Part shown: positions 41,326-52,563 of the stretch, one piece after another
Layout: each line of letters opens with the position of its first letter
Position numbering within the stretch: position 1 is the stretch's first letter
Assembly: GCA_963791995.1 (NCBI GenBank)
Contig: CAWBUQ010000001.1
Location: forward strand, 558,001-622,000
Length of the DNA stretch: 64,000 nucleotides
Source of the DNA: Bog-473 sp963791995
GTDB taxonomy: Bacteria > Actinomycetota > Acidimicrobiia > Acidimicrobiales > RAAP-2
Direction of reading: 5' to 3'
The notes under the pieces: generated by a model
Seen by the model: only the letters and a program-made list of their open reading frames with translations
What the model was told of the DNA's origin: nothing
Database searches by the model: none
Position numbers and translations under genes: made by a program

Positions 41326-42775
41326 TTAGAACTGGACCTGTTTGGCGAAGGCGAGCACTTGAGCCTTGTCGGCCGGAAGGATGTATCCCGCCTTGATGTC
41401 CTCGTCCGTCGCCGTCGTGTATGCCTTCAGGTAAGAAGTCTTGGTCCCATAGAGGGATTTGAGCTGCGCTGCGCTGAAGCTCCGAGTCGACCCGAACAGC
41501 GCGCAGAACCCGGCCGATCCGGGCGGCGTGGTGTTCGAATAGGCCGCAATCGGCACCCGTTCCCACGGACCCTGGACGCCACCGATCGCCGTTCCACTGG
41601 TGTTGGTCTGCACCGCCGGCGTGCCGTCAACGACCTGGACCTCCATGCGAGGCGCCGACGGCGGCGGCGAACTGGTGACCATCCAGGTATCGATGGCGGA
41701 GAGCGCGGCTTCAAAGATGAAATGACTTGGTGCCTCGTCGACCGAGGTGCAGCCAAGAGATTTGAGCTCCTGAGGCGTAACGATGTAGGAGTCTGCGTGA
41801 GAGGCGCCGGCGACGTCCCAGAGTCTGATGAAGCGCGTGTCGGGCTGACGGGCCTGGTAGTACCCGCCGAAGGTCTCATCAGTTTCGGTGATCATCATGA
41901 GCACTGGGACACCGATGTCGGTGCGGATGTGGACGTCGCCACCGAAGCTACCGCTCGGAGATGCACCGGGGATCCCCACTGCTCCCCCGGCCCTACTGTG
42001 CACTAAGAAGCCGTCGAACACATGGTAAAGAGGCTGAACGGCGTCGATGTAGGTGGTCAGGTAGAGCGCCGACTGGGACTCACCCACCGCCAACAGCCGC
42101 TTGGGGTGCAGTGGAGCCAGGGGGTTCGAGTGGCCACCGACGAGCAGGGCGCGGGCGGCCTGGGTATAGATGTCATAGGAGTACTGGTCCCCCGGATCCG
42201 TCAGCGAGCCATACCGTGCTGGATCCTTTTGGCGCAGGTTGTCGATTCCCACCTGCTGCGCCGAGACGCCCACCCAGGCAAACCCCGCTCGTTCCAGCTC
42301 TGGTGACAAGTACTCCGAGTCGACAGCGCCATCCCCGCCTCCACTGACGTTTAGCCACTCCACGACCACTGTCCCGTTGAACCGCGATGGATTTGTCGGC
42401 ATGTGCACCACGATTCGAGTGCGATAATGCGCGCTGGTGAGCGGGAGCGACCTTCCACGTTCCAGCGTTGTTCTCGGGTCCAGTCGCCTGGTAGGAGTAG
42501 GCCGTCCCCGACGCGAAATACTCGCGCTGCTCGTAACCGGCGGCCTTGAGGGAGGGTCCCCAGGCTCCGGCGATTAGATACGCTGCGTCAGCGGGCTCGA
42601 TGGGCCCGCTGAGCTGAGCTGGTTGTCCGCCATTGGGTGCATTGCCTTGGGTCGAGGTCTCCGCAGAGGCAGGCACGGTCGAAATCTGACCGGCCAATCC
42701 CACACCCGTAATTCCGAGTGTCATAGTTAACGCAGTCAGGGCGGCTCGGCATGCCCCGCGTAAAGAGTGCGTCAT
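41326..42775 (-). CDS. Secreted alpha/beta-hydrolase domain protein, frameshifted
   Basis: Exported hydrolase of the large alpha/beta-hydrolase family (Abhydrolase_10-like). Signal peptide: ALTALTMTLGITGVGLAGQ then VPASAE. Nucleophile elbow RLLAVGESQSALYL (GESQS), aspartate candidates in LMMITETDETFG, and WDVAGASHAD with the catalytic His. Residues 1-120 are in one frame and the rest in another; they join near 42440 (TWKVAP then YRTRIVVHMPTNP). About 480 residues in total. Substrate unknown. Confidence 0.7.
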
Positions 42776-42976
42776 CCAATACCCCCCAAATACTCCGTAG
42801 CCAGCGGCACGTCTTCAGGCCGCGCTAACCGTACCTCTGCATGGAGCGAAGAGTTCCACCTTCGTAGTCAGGGCGAGACCGAGCCGAACTCGAAGGCCAC
42901 GCGGTCCGCTTGCCGAGAAAGGGTCTTCACTCTGCGATTCTCTCCGGTTCGTCGGAACTGTCTCACTGACCCGGCG

Positions 42977-43474
42977 TTAGGTGGCACCCCCCAGCGGGTC
43001 CGCAGAATCGAACTTCAACTCTTCGAGAAGATCAACTCGTACGATGACGCCGCCTCCGACTCGGCCATCGGGATCGGAAGCGCGATCGATCCCAAGCGAC
43101 TTTGCAGCACGCGGAAGCTCATGAAGGTAGGTCGCAAGGCCACGGCGAACCTCTTCGGGATTGTCGTCAGCCCGAAGAGCGATGGCTCGACCTTGGAACT
43201 CCTGACCGGCGAGGCGTAGCTCGATCGGGTTAGTGGTGGAGAAGTTGTGCCACCAAACCTTCCGATCTGGCTGGCCCGGGACAATCCACACCACCGTTCC
43301 TTTCCGTGCGCATTGCACGATGAGTTGATGACGTCTGCCGCTACGTTGACCCACGTAAGTCACAAGGCCCAGGTGTTGTCCGATGTGCTTGCCCAACGGG
43401 CTGCGAAGCAGGAGACCCAAGACGGGATTGGCCAGATGGTTCATCACCCAGAAGCTGTTGGGACGACTGGTCAT
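42977..43474 (-). CDS. Deazaflavin (F420)-dependent nitroreductase-family protein
   Basis: DUF385/DDN-type protein of 165 residues. Seen: MNHLANPVLGLLLRSPLGK, LVTYVGQRSGRRHQLIVQC and IVPGQPDRKVWWHNFS, the usual pattern GRRSGxxR...W...N of F420-binding split-barrel enzymes. ATG at 43474 overlaps the stop of the upstream CPBP gene (ATGA). F420 use is inferred from the family. Confidence 0.75.
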   Translation of the reverse strand: MTSRPNSFWVMNHLANPVLGLLLRSPLGKHIGQHLGLVTYVGQRSGRRHQLIVQCARKGTVVWIVPGQPDRKVWWHNFSTTNPIELRLAGQEFQGRAIALRADDNPEEVRRGLATYLHELPRAAKSLGIDRASDPDGRVGGGVIVRVDLLEELKFDSADPLGGAT

Positions 43475-44391
43475 CTCGGTCCGAGGACCGATCGCATTCC
43501 ATGGCGGCCTGCTCGAATCTCCAAGGCGACCAGCAAGAGTGCCTGCACAATGATGAATGTGCTGACGACGGCGGCGATCGTGCCCGAACCTCCGGTCGCG
43601 GCCTTGGTGCCAACTACGGAGTCGTAGAGGCCGTGCCAGACGACGACCGCCAGAATGCTGCCACCGGAGCGGTTGTAGATCCAGGTAGCTACGATCGCGC
43701 CGCAAGCCAGACCGAAGACAAAGCCCAACCCAGTTCCCGCCGAGAAACCCTCGTACGACTGCAGGGCGAAGAACGAGGGAATGTGCCAGGCCGCCCAGAA
43801 TCCGGCGAGAATCAACGTCGAGATCAGGGGCGAAAAGCGCTTCTGGAGTTGAGGTAGTGCGTAGCCCCTCCAGCCCGTCTCCTCACCGAAGCCGTCGATG
43901 ACCAGAATCACGAGAGCCACCCCGACCACACCAAGGCTCGACGGAAGGCCGCTGTACTGAGTGAAACCGTTGCTCGTTGGCATCATCGCACCACTGACGT
44001 CGATAGCCCCGAGTGCGATGCCCAAGAAGGCCAACGGGCTCAACGCCGCAAGCCACCAGCGCCACCCGATGCGCCACCTCCCCATCCGTCGAAGTAGATC
44101 TCGTATTCCCGATCGCCCCGTCGTCTTTGCTGTCACGATGAACGCCGCCAGCATCGGGCCGAGCAGGCTCGGGAAGTGGGTCGGCCATCCGCGGCCCTGG
44201 AGGACGGTGTGCCCGGTCCACGCCAGCGGTATGACCCACGCCCAACTCAACCCGTAGGCGAGGACGAAGAATGCAACCAGCGCCCGGATGTTGAACGCGG
44301 AGCCCTCCTGGCCCGTAGTCGACTCGGCTAGGTCAATGGGGACATCTGGATGGAGATCATTTGCTGGAGATACCGGGTGTGGACGAATCAT
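43471..44391 (-). CDS. CPBP-family intramembrane metalloprotease
   Basis: Multi-pass membrane protein with the CPBP (CAAX protease / bacteriocin-processing) motifs: EETGWRG (EExxxR) near the middle, FWAAWHIPSFF with the metal-binding His, and VVWHGLYDSVVG. About eight hydrophobic segments. ATG at 44391 (MIRPHPVSP) is chosen from three in-frame ATGs (44433, 44409, 44391); none has a strong ribosome site. It overlaps the next gene by four bases. Substrate unknown. Confidence 0.75.
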   Translation of the reverse strand: MIRPHPVSPANDLHPDVPIDLAESTTGQEGSAFNIRALVAFFVLAYGLSWAWVIPLAWTGHTVLQGRGWPTHFPSLLGPMLAAFIVTAKTTGRSGIRDLLRRMGRWRIGWRWWLAALSPLAFLGIALGAIDVSGAMMPTSNGFTQYSGLPSSLGVVGVALVILVIDGFGEETGWRGYALPQLQKRFSPLISTLILAGFWAAWHIPSFFALQSYEGFSAGTGLGFVFGLACGAIVATWIYNRSGGSILAVVVWHGLYDSVVGTKAATGGSGTIAAVVSTFIIVQALLLVALEIRAGRHGMRSVLGPR

Positions 44392-44664
44392 CGCTCTGCT
44401 TCGAGTCATGAGCGCATGAAGGATGCGTTGCATCACAATCGTGACGCGGCAGCGCCGCAGACGAAAGGGACCTTGGTCACAACCTGAGACGGCGCATCCT
44501 CGTGGCGATTTGATCAGGTTCGGGTCCGAAGACTGGACGTGCGTCGTCGGAGAGTTCGCGAACGGTGCCCGTATGGTGACCGTAGCGAAGTGGCGTGACG
44601 GCGCTATCGCTGAGGAGTACATCTGGGCATAGCGACATCACCCCCGGCTGGGGGATGTCCCAAG

Positions 44665-46130
44665 TCCTGTGGGATTTCGGTGACGGTCCCACAGCTGTTC
44701 AGGCGGCAGCCTGATCGTACTTGGCAGGTGTGACAACTCCTCCTTCCTCTTCGGCGAGACGGCGAGCGACCTCGGCATGGACGGCGTCGACCAACGTCTT
44801 CATGTCCCGACATCCTTTGATCCGCCGGAACGATCGCTGTGCTTCGATCATGCCGGTGCCCACCCATCGGCGCACCATCGCCGGGTCGCGCCAGCGCTTG
44901 ACGCCTGAGCTAACAAGGCGCACCGTCGAGATCATCGACTCGATGTTGTTGGTGCACGACAAGGATCGGGCGAGGCGGTCTGACGCCCCGAGCCGGCGCA
45001 CGGTGAACATGTCATCGAGTCCCTCGCGGAGGACGCCGCGGCACTCGGATGCTCGCGCTCGAGTTGGGCAGCGAGGCCTTTGGCCACCTTGAGTCCGCGG
45101 GCAGCGTCAGCGTCGTTGAAGGCCGCCTTGAGCTGGCGGTCGATGCGCCGGGCGAGCTCGGGGGCGAGGTAGTCAGCGACGTCGCGACGCTTGTGCAAGA
45201 CACAACGCTGCACCACGGCGTGCTTGCCGAAGACACGCTTGATGCCCGCGGCGAGCGCCTTGCCGCCGTCGATCACGACCAGCAGTCCCGCCTCGAAGCG
45301 CAATCCCCGCGACACCAGGTCGGCGAGCAGGTGCTTGACCACCGTGGTGTTCTCGGTGTCGCCCTCCCACACCCCGACGGGGATCTTGGTCCCATCGCTG
45401 GTGATCAGCAGGGCAACCACGCAGCAGCACTCGTGGAACATGATGCCGTCGATCATGAGGACCGCCGCGTCGTGGACCGAGAGGTCCGAGGCCAGCAGCT
45501 CGGCCAGCTTCTCGGTGGTCGCCGCCACGAAGCGTCGTGAGATGGCCGAGCGCGAGTCGCCCCGAGCCACCTCTTCGAGCTCTTCTCCGATCGGCTCGGC
45601 CACGAGGGCGTGGCGCCGCGTCGCCACCCCGGCCAGCATGCGCTCGACGGCGAGCTGACTGAGCAGGTCCCGATCATTGAAGGCGTTGTAGGAGTCGAGG
45701 TGGACCTCGCCCCCGCCGGCCTTGGTGGCGCGGGGCCGGCGAACGGGCACGGTGCGCCCGCCGAGCACGACCGAGCCCGGTGCCGAACCGTTCCTCGTCG
45801 CTGTGCGGTCGGGATCGTGGCGACCCTTGGGCCCGACCATCTCGCTCAACTCTTCTTCCATGATCTGGCTGACCACGGCGAGACCGGCCGAGCAGCAGAA
45901 CGCCATGAGGCCGTCCTTGATGGTGCCCGCCAGGTCCTGGAGGGCGACGGTCGCCTCGGCGGGCAGGTCAGCGAGGCGCGCCGCCTCGTCCCGCTCAGCG
46001 ACGGTCACAACAGGTAGCTTCTTCTTCATTGGTGGTGGTCCCCTTCTTGTAGGTGGTGTTGGTTTCGTCACCTGAACACCTACCAGCCGGAAGGCATCAG
46101 GCGGGGGACCGCCACCTATTTCCCACAAGA
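44665..46130 (-). mobile_element. IS256-family insertion sequence (copy type 2)
   Basis: About 1.47 kb. Ends TCCTGTGGGA at 44665 and complement of TCTTGTGGGA at 46121-46130; similarity continues inward (GGTGACGGTCCC / GGTGGCGGTCCC). The transposase is clearly different from the first IS256-like copy. Confidence 0.72.
44699..46029 (-). CDS. IS256-family (mutator) transposase, type 2, frameshifted
   Basis: Starts MKKKLPVVTVAERDEAARL at 46029. DDE residues: VLMIDGIMFHECCCVVALLI, LLVVIDGGKALAAGI and CTNNIESMISTVRL. VVQRCVLHKRRDVADYLAPE is the family's conserved segment. A frameshift near 45035 (after EREHP) links to the last 100 residues (LDDMFTVRRLG onward). The ending EEEGGVVTPAKYDQAAA is at 44699. 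Confidence 0.82.
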
Positions 46131-46243
46131 TTCAGGACAACCTCCGCGGCTGCGCACCGCTGAGCTAGCTACTCACCGTTGTTATCCACACGCCCGAAAG
46201 TGCCGAACTGCCCCACCGACTTGGCGTTCTTGACCGCGTCGTT

Positions 46244-47211
46244 TTAGCGTCGAGGGTCAAAGGACAGCAGTGTGGCAGCGGCATAGGTTGGCGGGGTCTT
46301 CCCGTCGGGTTGTGGCATCACCATCAGATGGAGCAGACCGCCGAACGAATTGGTGGTGTAGTTCGTTGCGGCGCCACAGGATGGATCGCTGCAGAGCGCA
46401 ACCGGATGCACCTTGCCCCTGTCCTGCGAGACGAAGTCGATGCCTTCTTGCTCACCCACAATGGTGCGCGAGATCTCGAGACGACGGGAGCCATTCGCCG
46501 TGTCGATGGACCACACCTGGTGGACGTTGCCGATCGCGCCGGCCACGTAGAGGCGACCCTCGTGGAACGCGCCGCCATCGACGCCTGAGGCAGGGACAGC
46601 GTTCTTGAGGGTCCTTACGGGCTTGATTGCGGGGTGTGTCGGCCATGAGTGGGAAGGTGAGATGTCGGCCATATCGTAGGCGAAGAGGTTGTTCCCAGAG
46701 GAGGTCCAAAGCAGCCTGCCATCGGGGGAGACGGCGGCCCACATGGCCTTCTTGATAGTGGCCGGGTCGAGCTTCACTTCGTATTCCCAGGCCAGCGTCG
46801 CCGGGTCCGCGACACCGATAGCCCCGGTGTTCGCGCAGTTCGTGCCGTTGTAGCACTCCATGGGGAGAAGCACCCCGGCGCCCTTGGAGTAAGTGATCGC
46901 TCCAATGTGGTTGTACTTATCGCGGGCGGCGACGTCAGCCGGAATGTACGGCGTGGTGCCGCGATTTGGGTGAACGAGCTGTCGGTTTTGAACAGCCCGT
47001 TGTCGATGCCGTCGAAGAAGAAGTGCCCCTTATCGTCGTGAGTCATCCCTTGGTAGTAAAAGATCCGGAGTGACGTGGTCGACACCAGCTTCCAGCGGCC
47101 GGGATCCTTTTGCACGGGCGCGGCACCTGAGCCCGTTGCAAGGGTCACGGTGGCTCCGAGAACTGTCGCGATTACCACCGCCCACCACCGCAAAGAGATC
47201 CGATAACTCAT
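46244..47211 (-). CDS. Secreted protein of unknown function, beta-propeller-like, frameshifted
   Basis: Signal peptide MSYRISLRWWAVVIATVLGATVTLATGSGAA. The mature part has strand-rich repeats such as GHFFFDGIDNGLFKTD, AMWAAVSPDGRLLWTSSGNNLFAYD, VDGGAFHEGRLYVAGAIGNVHQVWSID, which look like blades of a propeller. CSDPSCGAATNYTTNSFGGLLHL is near the end. Frame break near 46965 (joins to GTTPYIPADVAARDK). Function unknown. Confidence 0.6.
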
Positions 47212-47468
47212 AAATCACGGGCAATTGTATAGACCGGCTGGCCTGGTCACGAATCCGGCGACGCTCCTATCACTTGTCAACCCCTCTTTGGGGGTTCGGG
47301 AGTGAAAACAGCGGACAGAACATTGATGAGTCACTCGAAGCGAGGACAGGCTCTTATTAGGTCACGCGTTTTCGAGATGGTGGCCCGGACTGAGGGTCGG
47401 CGAGTCGCTGGGTAGTCAGCCCTGAAGGACGACAGAAGTGGGGGGAGCCAGACCCGCAGTCCGGGGAC

Positions 47469-48518
47469 TCAGCCGCGAGGCAGGTAGCGATAGACCTCGC
47501 GGGCGACATAGCGCTTGAGGATCCGGATGACCTCGTGCTTGTTGCGACCTTCCTTCAGCCGGCGCTCGAAGTAGACCTGGGTCTCGGGATCATGCGCGAT
47601 GCGCACCATGACGATGCGCCACAACACGCTGTTGGCCTGACGGTCGCCTCCTTCATGGGCGCGGACCTTGCCGCTCTTCTTGCCCGAACCCGTTGGGATG
47701 GGCGACACCCCGCACAGGTGCGCCCAGGCGGCCTCTGAGTGCAGGCGCTCGGGGTTGTCGCCCGCTGCCATCACGAGGGCGGCCGCGGTGTCGGGCCCGA
47801 CGCCGAAGAGCTCCATCAACTCGGGAACGCAGGCGGCGAGGAGCGCTTTGATCCGCTCGTCGAGTTCGGCGAGCTCGGAGTCGAGGGCTTCGACCGGAGG
47901 GCCAACGAGGACAGGGCCGCCTTCGTCGCCGCGGTCACCGGATCGGGCGATCGCGTCGGGCGCAGCTTGGTCCCCTCGGCCACCAGTGCGGGCACCGAGA
48001 GGCCCTTGAGGCGACAACGCAGCTGTTCAGGTGCGGTGAAGCCGAGATGGCGCATCTGGATGAGGGCCTTGACCCTGGCTTGGCGAGCCGAGCGCTTGGC
48101 CACAACGAGGACCCGGATGGCTTCGACGGCGCCGTCTCGCGACTTGGGGCTCGCGCTGGCGCGGCCGCTGAGCGCCGCCCGGGCTGCTTCAACAGCATCG
48201 AGCGGGTCGGACTTGCCGCTGCGCCGGCGCTCCTCTCGGTTAGGGCGATCGACCTCGATCACCTTCACGCCGGCTCGGCGCAGGTAACGGGCCAGACCCG
48301 AGCCATACGAGCCGGAGCCCTCCACGCCGATCTTGACGACGTCGCCGAAGCCCTCGAGCCACTTGAGCAGAGCCTGGGTAGCCGGCACCGTCGGTCGAGA
48401 AGCTCTCCGATCCGAGCAGACCGCCGAGGGGATCCAGGGCTGCGGCGACGTGGACATCGCGATGCGTATCGACACCACCGGTGATCCCACGCGCAGCTTC
48501 TACGATGGTCATGGTCAT
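47469..48518 (-). CDS. IS110-family transposase, frameshifted
   Basis: DEDD-type transposase. N-terminal RuvC-like domain: GGVDTHRDVHVAAALDPLG, KIGVEGSGSYGSGLARYL, VDRPNREERRRSGKSDPLDAVEAARAAL. C-terminal Transposase_20 helix-hairpin: LMELFGVGPDTAAALVMAAG and WAHLCGVSPIPTGSGKKSGKV. Frame breaks near 48400 and 47890. Like other IS110 members, no inverted ends are visible, so the element limits are not defined here; the flanks 47213-47468 and 48519-48901 may contain its noncoding ends. Confidence 0.82.
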
Positions 48519-48901
48519 CCCTTTCTCTCAAAGGTGTGAGGGATGGCACGGCCGTTCCGGATCGGAGCGACGGGGGTCTGGGTTGTTAGCGCAACTCGGG
48601 CCAATCACCCCAACTCTGAGACGGGACGTGCCGTCTTTCAATGTGCGGCTGGAAGGTCTCGGTCGACGACGTTTTGAACGTCACGGGACTCCAAGTCAGA
48701 CCGGACCCGCCAGCGCTCCCGAAGCTATTCAGGACCAGCAATCAAGCGGTGGACCCTCAAAGAAGTATCAATGAAGTGGGACAGCCCGCGTCGACGAGTC
48801 AGACCGGGTTCACCCGGTCTGCAACATCGGTTGACAGGTGATCTGAATCCAACTAGACCATTCTCCGAGCAGGTGGGGCGCACCTGAGGAGGGGTATTCC
48901 G
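48519..48901. other. Noncoding stretch between IS110 transposase and a secreted-protein gene
   Basis: 383 bases without a recognisable gene. The part next to 48519 may be the noncoding end of the IS110 element; the part next to 48901 should contain the promoter of the secreted-protein gene. Confidence 0.4.
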
Positions 48902-49909
48902 ATGAAGACGGGCATTCGACGCGGTCTGCGTACCGCTCTGGCCGGATCGTTGCTGTTCGGAGGCGTCGCCACCATGGCTCTGGCGGTACTCGCGCCCTCG
49001 GCTGCGATGGCGAGCGAGCCGGGAAGCAGCGCACGGTCGGTGGCAGCCGCACTCGTGGCCGACTTCCAGTCGGCAAGGTTTCGAACATCTGCTCGCTGGC
49101 GTCCCCATCGGTGCGATCGAAGTGAAGTTTGAAGTAAAAGGGGAACTCGAGGGAACCCACCCTTCTTTCCCACATGTGCGATTGAATTCAGTTCGGGTCA
49201 CTGGAAACAACGCGACATACACGATGTCGTGCTCGGGCGCCCAGTACTGCGGCAATTTCTCCGGCCCCAACGTGTCGCAGGCGATTGTAAAGCAAAATGG
49301 GAAGTGGTATCTCGTCTACAACTCCGCCAATTTCGGGGACTTCGCACTCTCAGTCAACTCCGGCTCGGGAAGCTCGGGGAACACGGCTTCCGGGAACACG
49401 GGTTCGGGCAGTACGAGTGCCGGGACGGCGGGGGCAGGTAGCTTGACCGCCTTTTGCAGTGACCTCAACGGAGTGGTCAACACCATCGCCAACGCCACCG
49501 GGAATCTCTCCGCGCCCTCGAACTCGCACCTGCAGTCGTTCCGGACCAAGGTGAGCAACCTCATCAACGAGTCGTCAAAGGGCACATTTCAAGAGCTCTG
49601 ACTTCTCTCGGTAGCGGCACAAGCATTGACGGTGGCGGTCAGGTCACATACCGGTCCCTATTGACCAGAACTTGCACAGCCTCTCGAAAGACCTGACGAG
49701 CACCCTCAATGGGAGTGGACGGAGCGGAATTGGATGTTGAGAACGTGAACAGCGACACAACGGCTCTGCATATTTGGGTCAGCGACAACTGCGGTGAGAG
49801 CTACAGCAGCAACTCGGGCAACACCGGTAACAGCGGCAACACGGGCGACTCCGGTAACAGCGGCAACTCGGGCAACTCCGGTAACAGCGGCAACTCGGGC
49901 AACTCCTAG
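48902..49909 (+). CDS. Secreted protein with C-terminal Gly-Asn-Ser repeats, frameshifted
   Basis: Signal peptide: TALAGSLLFGGVATMALAVL then SAAMA. The mature part reads in pieces: KFEVKGELEGTHPSFPHVRL with NATYTMSCSGAQYCGNF, a Gly/Ser/Thr linker, then FCSDLNGVVNTIANATGNL, which resembles the FCSDMTQVV segment of the secreted protein at 34341. The last part has LHIWVSDNCGESYSS and the tandem repeat (GNS)n. At least three frame changes (near 49085, 49600 and 49690) are needed, so the exact protein is uncertain. ATG at 48902 with AGGAGGGGT upstream. Confidence 0.5.
49806..49909 (+). repeat. Tandem repeat encoding Gly-Asn-Ser/Gly-Asn-Thr
   Basis: Imperfect 9-bp units such as GGCAACTCG and GGTAACAGC, often in 18-bp pairs, repeated about ten times. 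It codes for the C-terminal tail of the secreted protein. Confidence 0.8.
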
Positions 49910-50157
49910 GGAGGGCCCTGAGCTGGATCTGTGCGCCAGGTGATCTGCCCTTTCGCAAAACCAGGTCCGAAGCCGCTCGTGGTTCCGACGCCACCGTCGA
50001 CCGTCAAGGGTGTTCCCTATAGAAGCGCGGTCATCGCCAATCGGAAAGGCAGGAGTATCAGTCCCAGCACGGAACAATTCGTACGCAGCTGCCAGTTTCC
50101 ATTGTCGGCTCTAGCGATGGCTGCCCGAAACTGTCGGGCACTAGCCCAAAAGTGCGA
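49910..50157. other. Intergenic stretch before the recombinase element
   Basis: About 250 bases with no recognisable gene or RNA; it ends at the inverted repeat of the two-recombinase element. Confidence 0.4.
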
Positions 50158-50189
50158 TTACATGGGTGATCCGCTGGACCTGGGCTGAG
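50158..50189. repeat. Left inverted repeat of the two-recombinase element
   Basis: TTACATGGGTGATCCGC plus an inner TGGACCTGGGCTGAG; inverted partner at 52564-52593. Confidence 0.85.
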
Positions 50190-50204
50190 GCCATGGAAGC
50201 ACAC

Positions 50205-51482
50205 TCAGCCCTCTCCGTCGATCTCCTTGAGGAAGCCGTCGAGTAGCTCCACGCGGTCTTCCTGGCCGTGGCCAACGGCGTCGTCTCGCTGGCGGCGCAA
50301 GATGGTCAGGAAACTGCGGTCCGGTCTCGAAGAAGCCGCAGCGCTCACAGACCGACTCGAAGGTGCAGTCGAGCCCTGCCGGTCGGGTGCAGTGACCATT
50401 CCCCAAGAGCCGCCGGTGCTCGGCGGCGATGCGGCGCATGTTGGCGCCCTCGACGCCGGCCGGTAACGGCTCGCCGCTCTCATAGCTGGCCTCGACGGCC
50501 TGGGTCACCCGGAAGTACTCCTCGGCGAATGTCCGGTCCGAGATGCGGGCATAGGTCAGCGTCATGCGCATGGAGCGGTGACCGAGCAAGACGGCGATGG
50601 CCTCGAGGCTCATGCCCTGTTGATCATTCGGGTGGCGAGCGTGTGGCGGAGCTGGTGGGGATGGACATGGCCGACGCCGGCACGCTTGGCCACCCGTTCG
50701 ACGTAGCGATGAACGGTGCGACGGTCAAAGGGTCGACCATCGTCTCGTTCGACCAAGCGCCCTGAGCGACTCGGTCCCCGGAACCTCTGGTAGTCAGTGA
50801 TGAGGCGCACCAGTTCGGGTCCGATCGGCACGTAGCGGTCGTTGTGCAGCTTGCCGACAGGGATCCGCAGCGAGAACGTGTCGCCGAGCAAGGTCACAGC
50901 CTTGTCGTCGAGTCCGGAGAGCTCGCCCACCCGGATGCCGGTCTGGGCCAGGATCTCGACCATGACCCGTCGACGCGGATCGGGGTCACTCGCCAGCGCC
51001 GCGGTGAACTTCTCCATCGTCGGGTCGTCGAGGAACTTCGGGAGCGGTTCGTCGGCCTGTGGGAAGTCGCCGGGGAAGATCAGCGTCTTCGTCGGCGCGT
51101 CTTCATAGTCCCAATCCCGCAGCCGCTCGAAGAAGGTGCGCAACGTTCCGAGTCGATTGCGGATGGTGACGGCGGCGAGAGGCTTCCCGGCCTTGCCCGG
51201 CCGAGCGGCCAGCCACAGCTTGTGCGCCTCGATGTGACGGCGCTCGACACCGCTCATGGAGGTGCAGGTCGGGTCGGACTCAGTGACCTGGCCGGCGAAG
51301 TGACGCAGTATCTGATCGGCAGCACCGACCGTGGTCGGACGGGCCGAGACACCCAGTTGATCCAGGTAGGAGGCCATGGTGGCCACCATCACCGGGGCCC
51401 GGCGGGCGGTCTCGACCCAGGGGAACTCCATCGTGCTCCACCACGGCGAGGGGGCCTCTGATGACTTCGGGAGGGCGCTCAT
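50205..51482 (-). CDS. Tyrosine recombinase 1 of the two-recombinase element, frameshifted
   Basis: Phage-integrase-family recombinase. Catalytic residues: TGIRVGELSGL (Arg I), HPHQLRHTLATRM (His-x-x-Arg), LLGHRSMRMTLTYARIS (His/Trp position and the nucleophilic Tyr). The frame shifts near 50612, between the Arg II box and the Tyr box, and again near 50330. The C-terminal extension has four cysteines (HCTRPAGLDCTFESVCERC), possibly a zinc-binding tail. Begins at 51482, overlapping the upstream recombinase stop by four bases (ATGA). Confidence 0.8.
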
Positions 51483-52516
51483 CGGGCCGCTTCCACCGGT
51501 GCGTGGAGGGCTTCCATGGCCTTGCGGTACTCCTCGGCCAGCCAGTCGATGCTGAGGTGGAGGTAGATCCTCGTCGACGCGATGGAGCGGTGACCGGCCT
51601 GGGCCTGGACGGCTTCGATCGTCATGCCTCCCTCGCGCAATCTGGTGAAACAGGTGTGGCGGAGCTCGTGGCAGGTGCCATGCGTGAGTCCGGCCCGCTT
51701 GCGTGCTGCGCTGAAGATCTCGATGATCCCCTCGGTCGAAAGCGGCTGGCCCCGCCTCTGTCCTTTGAGCGAGACAAAGAGCCGATCAGTCGGGGCATCG
51801 GGTGGACGTTCGGTGTTCATGTAATCCGCCACCGTGGCGAAGAAGGTCGGAGAGATCGGCACGAGTCGTTGATGGCCGCCCTTGCCCTCGGCGATGAAGA
51901 CTCGCCACTCGCCGAGGCGAAGGTCCTCGAGTCGCAGCTCCAGCACCTCGCCACGCCGCAGGCCGCCGAGCAACATGGCCTCGGCCATGGCCCGGTCCCG
52001 ATCGGTGCGCAGCGCCGCCATAAGCGCTTCGACCTCGTCGGGGTTCAAGATGCGTGGCAGACGCCGCACCCCGCGCACGAGCGGTGCACCGCGCTCACCT
52101 CGGTGACGGTTGCGACGAGTGGGCAGACCCCGTGGCACCGGATTGGTGGCCACGCCGGCGTCGCCTCGGATGACGAGATAGCCATAGAGGCTCGACACCG
52201 CAGCCAGACGCCGCTTGATGGTCGAGGCCGACATCCCCGACTCGCCGTCGGAGATCCGCACCACGTTCTCGGCGCCCTTCCTCGGGCGCCGCTGGGCGGT
52301 CACGAAGCGCAGCACGTCCTTGGGGGTCACCTCGGCGGGCTCCTTGCCGACGACCCCGAAGAAGACGCTCAGGTCATGGGCATAGGCCCGCACCGTGGCC
52401 GGCCTGGCCCGCCCGGAGGCGAACTCCAAGAACTCGTCGACCAGTTCGTGGCCGACCCGGTACTCGCGCACACCGTCTGCGCGAAGACGACTTTGAAACG
52501 ACGGACTCCACACCAC
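51479..52516 (-). CDS. Tyrosine recombinase 2 of the two-recombinase element
   Basis: Intact 345-residue recombinase. N-terminal SAM-like DNA-binding domain: VDEFLEFASGRARPATVRAYAHDLSVFF. Catalytic residues: GGLRRGEVLELRL (Arg I), KGGHQR (Lys-beta), HELRHTCFTRL (His-x-x-Arg), AGHRSIASTRIYLHL (His and Tyr). First gene of the pair, transcribed from the right end inward. It is not closely similar to recombinase 1, so the pair may act as a heteromer (inference). Confidence 0.88.
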   Translation of the reverse strand: MVWSPSFQSRLRADGVREYRVGHELVDEFLEFASGRARPATVRAYAHDLSVFFGVVGKEPAEVTPKDVLRFVTAQRRPRKGAENVVRISDGESGMSASTIKRRLAAVSSLYGYLVIRGDAGVATNPVPRGLPTRRNRHRGERGAPLVRGVRRLPRILNPDEVEALMAALRTDRDRAMAEAMLLGGLRRGEVLELRLEDLRLGEWRVFIAEGKGGHQRLVPISPTFFATVADYMNTERPPDAPTDRLFVSLKGQRRGQPLSTEGIIEIFSAARKRAGLTHGTCHELRHTCFTRLREGGMTIEAVQAQAGHRSIASTRIYLHLSIDWLAEEYRKAMEALHAPVEAAR

Positions 52517-52563
52517 CGCACACCTCCTTGTCGGACTTACGTCCGAAGAAGGCTCCCCGGACG

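Noticed and set aside
49806..49909. Possible CRISPR-like repeat
   Set aside because: Units are 9-18 bp, in frame, without unique spacers, and code for GNS; it is a protein repeat.
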